Shown: positions 8,418 to 18,485, numbered from the stretch's first letter. The stretch: 64,000 nt of DNA from CBDCFL01 sp965216135 (GCA_965216135.1 CBDCFL010000015.1:53102-117101), one strand, 5' to 3'. Notes: a model not told the origin generated them from the letters alone. Program-made: numbers and translations.

Positions 8418-9485
8418 ATGTGGAGCGCGCTTTTGACACTGCCTTTGCCCGCCGTTCAGGATCTGTCCTGGCCCGCCGCGCCAGGCGGTGCTGCGTTGAA
8501 TAACCGGCAAAAGGCGGCGATTATCGTGCGATTGGCAATGGCCGGCGGGATCAACCTAAAAGTTTCCAATATGCCGGCCGATCTGCAAACCGACCTTGTT
8601 CACCAGATGTCGGGGCTGAAATATGTTGATCAGTCGACGATCGAGGCGGTGATTGACGAATTTTTTCTGAAATTTGATGCCGCTGATTTCTCATTCCCAC
8701 GCGAACTTGCCGAAACGCTGGGTCTGATGTCGGACCTTCTGAGCCCGGAGATCGCGGCAAGGATTCGCCGCCAGGCGGGAATCGCGGTTTCGGGCGATCC
8801 GTGGGCCAAGGTTGTCGAGGTCGAGGTCGATGCGCTAGTGCCAGTGATTGAGGCCGAAAGCTCAGAGATCGCCGCCGTCATTCTGTCTAAGCTATCGGTG
8901 GCCAAGGCAGCCGAAATTTTGGGCCGCCTGCCTGGAGAAAAGGCGCGGCGTATCGCCTATTCAATTTCCTTGACCGGCTCGATTGCGCCCCGGATCGTCG
9001 CGCGGATCGGCCAAACCCTGGCCGATCAGCTGGCGGTCAGGCCGGAACTGGCCTTCAGCGACGGGCCAGTCGAACGCGTGGGCGCGATCCTGAACATCTC
9101 ACCGGCCGCGACCCGCGATGAGGTGCTTGACGGGCTGGACGAGGATGATGCGGGTTTTGCCAAAGAGGTGCGCAAATCGATCTTTACGTTCGCCGACATA
9201 CCGGCCCGCCTGGACGCGGTGGATGTGCCCAAAGTGCTGCGCGATGTCGATCAGGTGCAGTTAATCACCGCCATGGCCGGGGCCGATGGTACCGATGAAC
9301 TGGCCCGCGATTTCATCTTGGAAAACATGTCAAAGCGCATGGCCGAGCAGCTGCGAGAGGAAATTGAGGCCATCGGCGAGGTCAAGAAAACCGATGCAGA
9401 AGCAGCTATGACAAGAGTCATTATTGCCATTCGCGATCTCGAAGCCGCGGGCGAGGTCAAGCTGAGCATGACAGAGTTCGAATAG
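8418..9485 (+). CDS. fliG: flagellar motor switch protein FliG
   Basis: A 355-residue FliG. The N-terminal domain (NNRQKAAIIVRLAM) is followed by the middle EIAAVILSKLSVAKAAEILGRLPGEKA repeat and the C-terminal torque domain (FAKEVRKSIFTFADI, FILENMSKRMAEQLREEIEAIG). FliG forms the rotor ring that contacts the MotAB stator. It stands alone, with no other flagellar gene in the window, as is seen for a fliG copy in some Rhodobacterales. It cannot be told from this window whether the genome has a full flagellum. Confidence 0.85.
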   Translation: MWSALLTLPLPAVQDLSWPAAPGGAALNNRQKAAIIVRLAMAGGINLKVSNMPADLQTDLVHQMSGLKYVDQSTIEAVIDEFFLKFDAADFSFPRELAETLGLMSDLLSPEIAARIRRQAGIAVSGDPWAKVVEVEVDALVPVIEAESSEIAAVILSKLSVAKAAEILGRLPGEKARRIAYSISLTGSIAPRIVARIGQTLADQLAVRPELAFSDGPVERVGAILNISPAATRDEVLDGLDEDDAGFAKEVRKSIFTFADIPARLDAVDVPKVLRDVDQVQLITAMAGADGTDELARDFILENMSKRMAEQLREEIEAIGEVKKTDAEAAMTRVIIAIRDLEAAGEVKLSMTEFE

Positions 9486-9496
9486 CCGCGTGTGTC

Positions 9497-10684
9497 TCAG
9501 GTGATCCGGCGTCGTTCTTCGGCAATGATCCGCGCGATCAGGTCGCAATCATCCAGCGAAAACGTCATCGGAATACGCATGTCGATCAGACCACTCAGAA
9601 TCCGATCGGTCTGCGGCAGTGATTGGGTCTCGGCGTAGCGCCAGCTATCGTGACGAGAGGTATAGCCCTTCGGCTCGTCGCGCCCGAACCACTTCAGCTC
9701 AACCCCGCGGGTTTGGCACGCGGCGATGTATGTCTCAACCTGCTCTGGTCCCAAATCCACCGCGAAGAACTGAATTGACGATCCGACAAATCCCTCGCTA
9801 TCCGCCCGGTGGATCGGGCGCAGGCCGGGCTGGTTTCGCAATCCTGCCTCAACCCTTGCGTAGCGTTGGTTCCAGGCCGTGCAAGCCAGCGGCAATTCGG
9901 CCAGTTGCGGGCGCAGAATGGCGGCGCGCAGATTGTCCATTCGGCCCGAGACATTTGGCGTTTCAAACCGGGATGTCGCAAAGGCGGAGCCATCCGGCGC
10001 ACTCAGATGACGGTCGAAATGCATGTACGAGCCCGACAGCATGACCATCCGCGCCATCAATGCGCTGTCGTCGGTGACAATCAGGCCGCCTTCGCCGGAA
10101 TTCAGGTGCTTGTATGTCTGCGTCGAATAGCATCCGGCCACGCCGTGCCGGCCTGAGGTTACCCCAGCCCAGGACCCGCCCATGGTATGCGCGCAATCTT
10201 CGACGATCTGAACGTCCCTGGCGGCGCACAAAGCGCTAAGGCGATCCATATCGCAGATATGTCCGCGCATGTGGCTGAGGAGCAAAACCCGCGCGCTACT
10301 AGCGATGATCTTGCGATCAAGGTCATCGATGTCGATCACCAGGTCTGGAGTGACCTCGACGAAAACCTGCCGCGCCGAAAGCGCGGCAATCGCGCCCGGC
10401 ACCGGCGCGAGCGTAAAGGCATTGGTCAGAACCGGATCACCCGGCCGCACCGAAAGGGCACGCAGGGCGCATCCCATCGCATAGCCGCCCGAAGCGACCG
10501 CCAGACAGTATTTGGCCCCGGTAAATGCAGCGAACTCCTGCTCCAAAAGCGCGGTTTCGCCCGCCTCACCATCGGCGAGGTTATAGCGGTGCAATCGACC
10601 GTGACGCATTACCTTGAGCGCTGCAGCAATCCCGGTTTCCGGGATTGGCAGTTGCTGCGTGAATGAACCTCTGAATATTTCCAC
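9497..10684 (-). CDS. DegT/DnrJ/EryC1/StrS family PLP aminotransferase
   Basis: A 395-residue sugar-aminotransferase-type enzyme. The PLP lysine lies in STQTYKHLNSGEGG. The cofactor-binding aspartate motif VEDCAHTMGG and the N-terminal YCLAVASGGYAMGCALRAL loop fit the DegT family. Members usually transaminate nucleotide-linked keto-sugars for surface polysaccharides, but no sugar-nucleotide genes flank it except glmU/glmS on the other strand, so the substrate is unknown. It converges on fliG with an 11-base gap. Confidence 0.8.
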   Translation of the reverse strand: MEIFRGSFTQQLPIPETGIAAALKVMRHGRLHRYNLADGEAGETALLEQEFAAFTGAKYCLAVASGGYAMGCALRALSVRPGDPVLTNAFTLAPVPGAIAALSARQVFVEVTPDLVIDIDDLDRKIIASSARVLLLSHMRGHICDMDRLSALCAARDVQIVEDCAHTMGGSWAGVTSGRHGVAGCYSTQTYKHLNSGEGGLIVTDDSALMARMVMLSGSYMHFDRHLSAPDGSAFATSRFETPNVSGRMDNLRAAILRPQLAELPLACTAWNQRYARVEAGLRNQPGLRPIHRADSEGFVGSSIQFFAVDLGPEQVETYIAACQTRGVELKWFGRDEPKGYTSRHDSWRYAETQSLPQTDRILSGLIDMRIPMTFSLDDCDLIARIIAEERRRIT

Positions 10685-10700
10685 TGTCGTGCCTGAGCCT

Positions 10701-10775
10701 AGATTGCGGCCAGTATGTCGCCCAGATCGTCGAAATGATGCAAGAGCGCATCTGCGCCAAAATGCTCTATGCTGA
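10701..10775 (-). pseudogene. remnant of a HAD/phosphoglycolate phosphatase (gph) C-terminus
   Basis: About 24 codons on the minus strand read EHFGADALLHHFDDLGDILAAI before a stop, resembling the GADxxIDxFDxL tail of phosphoglycolate phosphatases. An in-frame TGA lies just upstream, and no HAD catalytic motifs (DLDGTL) occur before glmU. In related genomes gph often sits beside glmU, which supports reading this as what is left after a deletion. The match is short, so confidence is limited. Confidence 0.4.
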
Positions 10776-10900
10776 ATTTTTCTCAGGCGATAAATCGCCG
10801 GACACTGTAATCAATAGAAAAGAGTTTTGATACGCTCAGGACTTGCGGTGATTTTGGCACCGCGTAAAAGCGTTCTAATCGACAACGACGAGGATCGGGT

Positions 10901-12253
10901 ATGCCACTGGCGCTGATTATCCTTGCAGCGGGGCAAGGGACGCGGATGAATTCAGACGTCCCCAAGATGCTGCACCAGGTCGGAAATCGCCCGCTTGTGG
11001 CCCATGTATTGGTACTTGCCCGAAACGTTAAGGCCGACAAGACGGTGCTGGTTGTCGGCCATGGCAGCGAGGCGGTGAGCCAGATCGCCCGCGATACTGA
11101 CCCCGACGTCGCAATCGTTGTGCAATCCGAGCAAAAGGGCACCGGACATGCAGCCGCGACGGCCAAGCCGGCGCTGGACGGATTTGCGGGCGATGTGGTC
11201 GTGCTCTTTGGCGATACGCCGTTTTTGCGGCCGGAAACTCTGGCACGTGTGATCGAAGCGCGCAAATCATATGACATCGTCGTGCTGGGTTTTGAGCCAA
11301 CCGATCCAGGCCAGTATGGGCGGCTGATCATGGATGGTGCCAAGCTGGACAGGATCGTCGAATTCAAGGACGCGAACGAGGCCGAACGCGCCATAAAATA
11401 TTGTAATAGTGGCGTTTTTTGCGCTGAGGCGGGCGTATTTTTTTCGCTTGTTGATCAGCTGGAAGACAGCAATACAAATGGCGAATATTACCTGACCGAC
11501 ATCGTGGCGCTGGGCAAAGAGCGCCGGATTTCGGCCACTGCCGTGATGTGCGACGAGGCCGAAACGCAAGGGGTGAATTCGCGCGCCGATCTGGCCGCTG
11601 CCGAGGCGACATTTCAGGCCCGGGCCCGCGCTGACGCGCTGGCCAATGGCGTCACGCTGGTGGACCCCGCAACCGTATTTTTCAGCGCCGATACCGTGCT
11701 CGGCCGTGATGCGACGGTTGAACCGAACGTGGTATTCGGCCCAGGCGTCTCTGTCGAAACCGGGGCCAAAATCCGGGCGTTTTCTCATCTTGAGGGCGCT
11801 CATGTCGGTGCGGGCGCGATTGTCGGCCCCTTTGCCCGGCTCAGGCCAGGCGCGGAACTGGCCGGGGACGTCCGTATCGGCAACTTTGTCGAAATCAAGA
11901 ATGCGACGATAGATAGGGGCAGCAAAGTCAATCACCTGAGTTATATCGGCGACGCTGCGGTGGGGCGCGACACCAACATCGGTGCCGGGACCATCACGTG
12001 CAATTACGATGGCGTCGCAAAGCACCGCACCGAAATAGGCGACCGGGTGTTTGTTGGATCCGATACAATGTTTGTGGCACCGGTCAAAGTTGGCGATGAC
12101 GCGATGACCGCAACCGGCACAATCGTAACCAAAGACGTGCCAGCCGGCGCGCTTGCAAAATCGCGGACGCCACAACACAATAAGGCCGGATTTACGGCCA
12201 AATTGTTTGAAAAGTTCAAGCCGACCGGAAAAAGTCGGCGAAAAGGTTCATAA
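10901..12253 (+). CDS. glmU: bifunctional GlcN-1-P acetyltransferase / GlcNAc-1-P uridylyltransferase GlmU
   Basis: A 450-residue enzyme producing UDP-GlcNAc for peptidoglycan and LPS. The N-terminal uridylyltransferase domain has LAAGQGTRMNSDVPKMLHQV, GTGHA and FGDTPFL. The C-terminal left-handed beta-helix (from about residue 255) has the hexapeptide repeats and the acetyltransferase motif KNATIDRGSKVNHLSYIGDA followed by GAGTITCNYDG. Start ATG at 10901. It precedes glmS by one base, so the two sequential pathway enzymes are made from one transcript. Confidence 0.96.
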   Translation: MPLALIILAAGQGTRMNSDVPKMLHQVGNRPLVAHVLVLARNVKADKTVLVVGHGSEAVSQIARDTDPDVAIVVQSEQKGTGHAAATAKPALDGFAGDVVVLFGDTPFLRPETLARVIEARKSYDIVVLGFEPTDPGQYGRLIMDGAKLDRIVEFKDANEAERAIKYCNSGVFCAEAGVFFSLVDQLEDSNTNGEYYLTDIVALGKERRISATAVMCDEAETQGVNSRADLAAAEATFQARARADALANGVTLVDPATVFFSADTVLGRDATVEPNVVFGPGVSVETGAKIRAFSHLEGAHVGAGAIVGPFARLRPGAELAGDVRIGNFVEIKNATIDRGSKVNHLSYIGDAAVGRDTNIGAGTITCNYDGVAKHRTEIGDRVFVGSDTMFVAPVKVGDDAMTATGTIVTKDVPAGALAKSRTPQHNKAGFTAKLFEKFKPTGKSRRKGS

Positions 12254-12254
12254 A

Positions 12255-14081
12255 ATGTGTGGTATTGTCGGGGTCTTGTCTGAGCATGAAGCGGCACCGA
12301 TCCTGGTGGATGCGCTCAGACGGCTTGAATATCGCGGCTATGACAGCGCCGGCGTGGCCACCATCAACGATGCCGGTGAACTTCATCGCCGCCGCGCCAC
12401 CGGCAAACTGATCAACCTCAGCGACCTTTTGGTGCACCAGCCGCTGCCGGGCAAAGCTGGCATCGGCCACACCCGCTGGGCCACGCATGGCGCACCCAAT
12501 CTCACTAACACCCATCCCCACCGCGCAGGCCGCGTGTCGGTCGTTCATAACGGAATTATTGAGAACTTTCAGGATCTTCGCGCCCAACTGGCGGCCATGA
12601 ACATCGCCCACGAAACAGATACGGATACCGAGATTGTTGCTTTGTTGACGCAAAGCTACCTGGATCAGGGATTGAGCCCGCGCGACGCGGTGGAACAAAC
12701 CATTGCCCGTCTTGATGGCGCCTATGCGTTGTGTTTCCTGTTCGACGGCGAGGAAGACTTGCTAATCGCCGCGCGCAAAGGCTCAGCACTAGCGATCGGC
12801 CATGGCGAGGGCGAGGTCTACGTCGGCTCTGACGCGATCGCGCTTGCCCCAATGACCAACAGGATAACTTATCTTGAAGAAGGCGACTGGGCCGTTCTGA
12901 CGCGAAATTCGGTCGAGATTATCGACAAACATGGCCGCCGCGCCAACCGGCGGGTGCGCCGCATAAAAGTAGATGCGACCCATATCGACAAAGGCAGCCA
13001 CAAGCATTTCATGGCCAAGGAAATTGCCGAACAACCCAGCGTTTTGGTCGACGCAATCAGCCACTACGTCGCAACCGACGGCCAGTCCATTCAGATCCCC
13101 GGCCAGGGCATAGATTTCCAGGCCTTTGACCGCATTGTCATGGTGGCCTGCGGCACGGCCTATTACGCCTGTATGACGGCGAAATACTGGATCGAAGAGC
13201 TTGCGGGCCTTGCTGTCGAGGTCGATGTCGCCTCTGAATTCCGCTATCGCACGCCGCCCATGGGTGCCAAGACCCTGGCAATTTTCGTCAGCCAGTCCGG
13301 GGAAACCGCCGACACCCTGGCCGCGCTGCGCTATTGCCGGGGTAAGGCCAGACTGATAGCCGCCGTCGTCAACGTCGCCGAAAGCTCCATTGCGCGCGAG
13401 AGCGATCTGGCCCTGCCGATATTTGCCGGACCGGAGATCGGCGTCGCCTCGACCAAAGCCTTTTCGTGCCAGTTGGCCGTGCTGTTCGCGCTGGCGCTCA
13501 AAGCCCAGGCAGATCGGGCCGCTACGGAGTCTGGCGCGCGTTTCGACTTGATCGACCAGCTTCAATCAATGCCCGGCCTAGTGAACCAAGCACTTGATAT
13601 GTCTGGGCAAATCAAGAAAGTTGCGCGCAAACTGGCCGGCGCGCAGGATGTCTTGTTTATCGGCCGGGGACGCATGTTCCCGCTGGCGCTGGAAGGTGCG
13701 CTCAAGCTCAAAGAGATCAGCTATATCCATGCCGAGGCCTACCCCAGCGGCGAACTGAAACATGGGCCCATTGCCCTGATCGACAAAGATGTTCCGGTCG
13801 TGGTCATGGCACCAAGCGACGGACTGTTCGAAAAAATCGTGTCGAACATGCAAGAGATTATGGCGCGCAACGGCAAGATAGTTCTGATTACTGATGCCAA
13901 GGGTGCCAGGAATGCCGGCGCGGGGTGCTGGGAAATCATTCAGATGCCAAAGGTTCCGGACTTGTTGGCACCGGTGCTGTATGCGGTGCCAGCCCAGCTT
14001 TTGGCTTACCATACCGCGGTGGCCAAGGGCACGGATGTGGACCAACCCCGCAATCTGGCGAAATCCGTGACGGTCGAATAG
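12255..14081 (+). CDS. glmS: glutamine--fructose-6-phosphate aminotransferase (isomerizing) GlmS
   Basis: A 608-residue enzyme making glucosamine-6-phosphate from fructose-6-P and glutamine. Translation begins MCGIVGVL, which places the N-terminal nucleophile cysteine directly after the initiator methionine and fixes the ATG at 12255. The glutaminase domain includes GIGHTRWATHG. The two SIS domains include SQSGETADT and the C-terminal LAKSVTVE end. The start lies immediately after the glmU stop, so coupling is likely. No glmS ribozyme is visible, as expected outside Firmicutes. Confidence 0.96.
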   Translation: MCGIVGVLSEHEAAPILVDALRRLEYRGYDSAGVATINDAGELHRRRATGKLINLSDLLVHQPLPGKAGIGHTRWATHGAPNLTNTHPHRAGRVSVVHNGIIENFQDLRAQLAAMNIAHETDTDTEIVALLTQSYLDQGLSPRDAVEQTIARLDGAYALCFLFDGEEDLLIAARKGSALAIGHGEGEVYVGSDAIALAPMTNRITYLEEGDWAVLTRNSVEIIDKHGRRANRRVRRIKVDATHIDKGSHKHFMAKEIAEQPSVLVDAISHYVATDGQSIQIPGQGIDFQAFDRIVMVACGTAYYACMTAKYWIEELAGLAVEVDVASEFRYRTPPMGAKTLAIFVSQSGETADTLAALRYCRGKARLIAAVVNVAESSIARESDLALPIFAGPEIGVASTKAFSCQLAVLFALALKAQADRAATESGARFDLIDQLQSMPGLVNQALDMSGQIKKVARKLAGAQDVLFIGRGRMFPLALEGALKLKEISYIHAEAYPSGELKHGPIALIDKDVPVVVMAPSDGLFEKIVSNMQEIMARNGKIVLITDAKGARNAGAGCWEIIQMPKVPDLLAPVLYAVPAQLLAYHTAVAKGTDVDQPRNLAKSVTVE

Positions 14082-14103
14082 ACCGGCGCGCGAGGGGCGA
14101 AAG

Positions 14104-14655
14104 ATGAGCAAACAGTTTGACCGAATAGAAGACGCGCATCGAAAATTTGTCGAAGAGCAATCTATATTCTTTGTCGGATCGGCGGCGCGTGACGGTCGCG
14201 TGAATGTTTCCCCGAAAGGGATGGACAGTCTGCGCGTGTTGGCCCCTGACCGCATTGTCTGGCGCAATCTGACCGGCAGCGGCAATGAAACCGCAGGCCA
14301 TGTCGGCCAAGTCAATCGAATGACGTTGATGTGGTGTTCTTTTGACGCGCGACCGATGATCCTGCGGTGCTATGGCCAGGCCCGGATCGTCCATCCCCGC
14401 GACCCGGACTGGCAGCATTTGAACAGCGACTTTGAACCTGATGAATGGGCGCGGCAAATTTTTGATGTGACGGTCGATCTGATTCAGACCTCTTGTGGCT
14501 ATGGGGTCCCTCTTATGGATTATCGCGGTGACCGCGACACATTGCAGCGCACGCTAAAATCCAAGGGTGAGGGCGCGACCGAAACCTATTGGGCAGAGCG
14601 CAACACACTGACGATAGACGGATATCCGACAGATATCCTGGGACAAGATGCATGA
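14104..14655 (+). CDS. pyridoxamine 5'-phosphate oxidase family (FMN-binding split-barrel) protein
   Basis: A 183-residue flavin split-barrel protein: FFVGSAARDGRVNVSPKG is the usual entry strand, followed by RIVWRNLTGSGNETAGHV and MTLMWCSFDARPMILRCYGQARIV. Such proteins bind FMN, F420 or heme and are rarely true PNPOx enzymes; the substrate is unknown. The stop overlaps the next start as ATGA, so it is translated with the AlkD-like gene. Confidence 0.75.
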   Translation: MSKQFDRIEDAHRKFVEEQSIFFVGSAARDGRVNVSPKGMDSLRVLAPDRIVWRNLTGSGNETAGHVGQVNRMTLMWCSFDARPMILRCYGQARIVHPRDPDWQHLNSDFEPDEWARQIFDVTVDLIQTSCGYGVPLMDYRGDRDTLQRTLKSKGEGATETYWAERNTLTIDGYPTDILGQDA

Positions 14656-15341
14656 CGCTAGATCGGGCGCTTGCAGAACTTAAATCGCGAATTGCGCCCG
14701 GTCGCGCCGAAGGTGCGGCGGCGTATCACAAAGTCGAGCGTGCGTATCTCGGCGTTACCAATCCCGATCTGAATGAGCTTGCCAAGACCTGGCAGCGCGA
14801 CCTGGAAGTAGAAGCGCGGGTGCGGCTGGCCGACGATTTGTGGATCACCGATATATTTGAAGACCGCATCGTTGCGGCGAAGCTGCTGACGCGCGCCCGT
14901 ATTCGCCCTGATCGCGCGGTCTGGGCGCTGATCAAAAGCTGGGTGGCAGATTTCGACAGTTGGGCCATTGCCGATCACGCCTGCATGGCCGGACACCCGC
15001 GTCTGGTTGCCGAGCCATTGCGCCTAGGTGAACTGGAGCCCTGGACGCAGTCTGACCATATGTGGACCCGCCGCGCCGCGCTGGTCATGTCGCTGCCTTG
15101 GGCGCGCATGAAGCAGCCCAACAAGGCAGAGTTGGATGGACGCGAACGCATACTCGGTTGGGCGGCGGCTTACACCACTGACGCGGATTGGTTCATTCAG
15201 AAATCAGTGGCCTGGTGGGTAAGCGAATTGTCAAAACGCGATCCTGACCGGGCGGCGAAATTTCTTGCTGATCATGGGACGAAGATGAAGACTTTCGCGC
15301 GAAAGGATGCCGGAAAATATCTATCATCATCAGGTGGCTGA
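14652..15341 (+). CDS. DNA alkylation repair enzyme (AlkD-like, HEAT-repeat)
   Basis: A 229-residue all-helical protein of the AlkC/AlkD family, which excises alkylated bases such as N3- and N7-methylpurines. The HEAT-like pattern is visible in LNELAKTWQRDLE, RIVAAKLLTRA, WALIKSWVADFDSWAIADHAC, WTRRAALVMSLPWA and WFIQKSVAWWVSELSKRDPDRAAKFL; the aromatic and acidic residues in DSWAIADH and the basic WxRR fit AlkD. The ATG at 14652 overlaps the preceding stop (ATGA). Activity is inferred from family. Confidence 0.75.
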   Translation: MTLDRALAELKSRIAPGRAEGAAAYHKVERAYLGVTNPDLNELAKTWQRDLEVEARVRLADDLWITDIFEDRIVAAKLLTRARIRPDRAVWALIKSWVADFDSWAIADHACMAGHPRLVAEPLRLGELEPWTQSDHMWTRRAALVMSLPWARMKQPNKAELDGRERILGWAAAYTTDADWFIQKSVAWWVSELSKRDPDRAAKFLADHGTKMKTFARKDAGKYLSSSGG

Positions 15342-15498
15342 CCCAGCGCAAGAATACTATTTGCTGCGCGACAATCACTAGCTGCGAGCCACCGGCGCAA
15401 TCATCGACACCACGGGCGTGAGCCCTGTTGGACAGCCTTGCACTTGAAAGTAGCAGGGCCGATAAACCTGAAAATGCCAATTGCACCGGAGCCGGTTT

Positions 15499-16347
15499 AT
15501 GAAACTCTTGCGGTACGGGCCGAAAGGCAAAGAACAGCCGGGAATGCTGGACGCGCATGGCGTTTTGCGCGATCTGTCGCCACATTTGTCCGATCCTGCG
15601 GGACCGACGGTTTCGCTGGCGAGCATCGACAAATTGCGCGGTCTCGATCCGGAAACTTTGCGGCCCGTTGACGGCACCCCGCGCATCGGTGCCTGCCTGG
15701 CTTACGTTCCGAATTTTTTCTGTATCGGATTGAACTATGCCAAACATGCGGCGGAAACCGGCTCGCCACAGCCGGCCGAACCGATCCTGTTTTCCAAGGC
15801 CAGCTCGGCGCTTTCCGGGCCTTTTGATCCGGTCGTTATCCCCAAGGACGCCAACCAGACCGATTGGGAATGCGAGCTGTGCGTGGTAATCGGCGCGGCC
15901 TGCGAACATGTGAGCGAGGCTAAGGCACTCGGCCGGGTCGCAGGCTATTGTATCGTCAACGATGTCTCAGAGCGCGACTTTCAATTGCGACGCAAGGGTC
16001 AGTGGATAAAGGGTAAATCCGCCCCGGGCTTCGGCCCCGCGGGGCCATGGCTGGTCACAACCGACGAGGTTGAGGATCCGCAGGATCTGTCGCTGTCGCT
16101 AAAGGTCAATGGCGAAATCCAGCAAAGCAGTTCGACTGCTGACATGATTTTTAGCGTTGCCGAAATCATATCCTATATGTCCCGATTTATGGCCTTGCAG
16201 CCCGGTGATATCATCGCCACGGGAACGCCCGAAGGGGTTGGAATGGCCCAGAACCCCGCTCGTTTCTTGAAACCCGGCGACGAGATGGAGCTGGAAGTTC
16301 AAGGCCTTGGCCTGCAACGCCAGAAAGCGCACGCTTATCCAGGATAG
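15499..16347 (+). CDS. fumarylacetoacetate hydrolase (FAH) family protein
   Basis: A 282-residue FAH-fold enzyme. After an N-terminal ~70-residue cap, the core has NYAKHAAETG, the metal-binding E-x-E in DWECELCVVIG, NDVSERDFQL, KGKSAPGFGPAGPWLVT and the closing IIATGTPEGVG. Relatives act as ureidoglycolate lyase, acylpyruvate hydrolase or oxaloacetate decarboxylase, so the substrate is open. The ATG at 15499 has a GGAGCC box upstream. The 157 bases before it hold no feature I could recognise. It heads a run with an M20 amidohydrolase and a glutamine amidotransferase. Confidence 0.82.
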   Translation: MKLLRYGPKGKEQPGMLDAHGVLRDLSPHLSDPAGPTVSLASIDKLRGLDPETLRPVDGTPRIGACLAYVPNFFCIGLNYAKHAAETGSPQPAEPILFSKASSALSGPFDPVVIPKDANQTDWECELCVVIGAACEHVSEAKALGRVAGYCIVNDVSERDFQLRRKGQWIKGKSAPGFGPAGPWLVTTDEVEDPQDLSLSLKVNGEIQQSSSTADMIFSVAEIISYMSRFMALQPGDIIATGTPEGVGMAQNPARFLKPGDEMELEVQGLGLQRQKAHAYPG

Positions 16348-16383
16348 GCCGCATTTCCCGACAATCCGAGAGGAACAACGCAC

Positions 16384-17546
16384 ATGCCCGTAAAAAACAG
16401 ATTTGCCGAGCTTTTGCCCGAGATCACTGCCTGGCGACGTGACATCCATGCGCATCCTGAGATTTTGTTTGAAACCCACCGCACATCGAAACTGGTGGCC
16501 GATAAGCTGCACGAATTTGGCTGTGATGAGGTCGCGACCGGGATCGGACACACTGGCGTCGTGGGGATTATCAAAGGCAAATCAAATACTTCCGGCAGAG
16601 TTATTGGCCTGCGAGCCGACATGGATGCGCTGCCGATGACGGAAGAAACCGGCGTCGATTACGCGTCCAAGACACCCGGTGCGATGCATGCATGTGGCCA
16701 CGATGGGCACACCGCGATGCTGGTGGGTGCCGCCAAATACCTTGCCGAGACACGCAATTTCGACGGCACCGCGGTGTCGTCTTTCAGCCCGCCGAAGAGG
16801 GCGGCGGTGGCGGCAAGGAAATGGTCGATGATGGCATGATGGAACGCTGGGGCATTCAGGAGGTTTACGGAATGCACAATATGCCGGGCTATCTGCTTGG
16901 CTCATTTGCGATCCGCGAGGGCGTGTTTTTCGCAGCAGCGGATCAGTTTGAGATCGAGGTCGAGGGCAAGGGCAGCCATGCGGCCATACCGCAGGACGGG
17001 GTGGACACAACTGTCGTGGCGGCGCAAATAGTTCTGGCACTTCAGACGATTGCCAGCCGCAATGCAAATCCGATCAAACGAATTGTGGTATCGCTCACCT
17101 CCTTTGAGACGGACACCAAAGCCTTTAATATCATCCCGCAGCGCGTGCATCTGAAAGGCACAGTGCGGACCATGGATGTGGACATTCAGGACATGGCCGA
17201 GCGGCGCATCAAGGAGATCGCTACCGGTGCGGCGGCGATGATGGGGGCGGTGGCAAGGGTCGATTATCATCGCGGTTATCCCAAGATGATTAATGCTCCC
17301 GAACAGACCGAATTCGCCGCTAGTGTTGCGCGCTCGGTGTCGGGGGATTGCTCTGAGGCACGTGTGCTCATGGGCGTTGAAGATTTCTCATTCATGCTGA
17401 ATAAACGTTCGGGGGCCTATATTCTGGTCGGCAACGGGGACACGCCGATGGTCCACCATCCGGCTTATGATTTTGATGACGATGTCATCCCCGCAGGCTG
17501 TTCCCGGTGGGCCGAAGTGGTTGAACGACGGATGCCAGCCGCCTGA
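16384..17546 (+). pseudogene. M20 family amidohydrolase (hippurate/amino-acid amide hydrolase), -1 frameshift
   Basis: A zinc-dependent M20D peptidase-like amidohydrolase, ~387 residues if intact. The N-terminal part (ITAWRRDIHAHPEILFETHRTSKLV, LRADMDALPMTEETG, AMHACGHDGHTAML) reads from 16384 to ~16775. The rest (FQPAEEGGGGGKEMVDDG, HNMPGYLLG, GKGSHAAIPQDGVD, VEDFSFM, through to AA at 17546) is one frame over. One base is missing near 16776, between TAV and VFQPAEEG. The metal ligands are otherwise all present. It is either a recent pseudogene or an ordinary gene with a consensus error. Confidence 0.8.
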
Positions 17547-17548
17547 TA

Positions 17549-18286
17549 ATGAAACCTTTTCTAATACTACAGTTGCGCCCCGAAACCGAGGCGGCGGATG
17601 ACGAATTTGCGGCGATTCTGGCCAAGGGCGGCTTGTCTGTGCAAGACACACATAGGATCCGGCTGGATGGTCAGGACTTGCCGGCAGATTTGGCGCTGGA
17701 CGAATATTGCGGTGTGATCGTTGGTGGGGGGCCGGGCTGTATCTCGGACCCGCCGCAGAAAAAGTCGCTGGTGGAGGCCAACATGGAACGCGCGGTGCTC
17801 GGCCTCATGCCCGAAATTACCGCCCGCGATTTTCCGTTCATGGGGTGTTGCTACGGCATCGGTGTTCTGGCCCATCACCTGGGCGCTGAGGTCAGCAAAA
17901 AACGATGGGCCGAAGCGGTCGGCACAACGCGGTGCCACATCGAACACGACGGCGCGCAAGACGCGTTACTGGTTGGATTTCCACAGGATTTTGATGCCTT
18001 CGCCGGCCACAAGGAAGCCGTTCAATCACTTCCCAAGGGCACCGCGCATCTGCTGTCCTCACCCGGTTGCCGGTATCAGCTGATCCGGTTCGCCCAGAAC
18101 GTCTATGCCACACAGTTCCACCCCGAAGCTGACGCCGCGGGCTTTGAGACCAGGATCAGAATTTACAAGGATCACGGCTATTTTCGACCTGAAGAGGCAG
18201 ATGATCTGATCGCGATGTGCCGTGCGGCAGATGTGACCGTTCCAGAGAAAATTCTGCAGAATTTTGTCGCACGATATTCGGCATAA
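17549..18286 (+). CDS. class I glutamine amidotransferase (GMP synthase glutaminase-like)
   Basis: A 245-residue free-standing GATase1 domain. The nucleophile elbow is GCCYGIG (Cys101) and the catalytic histidine lies in QFHPEAD. Lone GATases of this type (annotated as GMP synthase-like) hydrolyse gamma-glutamyl compounds or act with an unlinked partner; none is visible here. It starts 2 bases after the M20 amidohydrolase stop, so both are probably cotranscribed, suggesting use of amide nitrogen. Confidence 0.8.
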   Translation: MKPFLILQLRPETEAADDEFAAILAKGGLSVQDTHRIRLDGQDLPADLALDEYCGVIVGGGPGCISDPPQKKSLVEANMERAVLGLMPEITARDFPFMGCCYGIGVLAHHLGAEVSKKRWAEAVGTTRCHIEHDGAQDALLVGFPQDFDAFAGHKEAVQSLPKGTAHLLSSPGCRYQLIRFAQNVYATQFHPEADAAGFETRIRIYKDHGYFRPEEADDLIAMCRAADVTVPEKILQNFVARYSA

Positions 18287-18394
18287 ACGCATCGCGCGGT
18301 GCTTATCACCGCACCCTGAATGCTGCGGCGCGGCACAAGTATTAACGCGGGCAATTTCAATACCTTGCCGGAGTCAGGCTGTGTCGGACATCCA

Positions 18395-18423
18395 TCGGAC
18401 TCCTGTCGGACTCCTGTCGGACC
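18395..18423. repeat. short tandem repeat, 11-bp unit, about 2.6 copies
   Basis: The unit TCGGACTCCTG is present twice and then partly a third time in the intergenic region between the glutamine amidotransferase and MAPEG genes. The surrounding ~200 bases contain no open frame I can support. Confidence 0.6.
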
Positions 18424-18485
18424 CAGTTTTGAGCACCAATCCGGGGGTTAACATTGCGTTCGCAAGACTTGTTAACCAAAGGCCC

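Noticed and set aside
18395..18423. Possible CRISPR-like repeat
   Set aside because: Units are 11 bp and directly adjacent with no spacers; no cas genes nearby.
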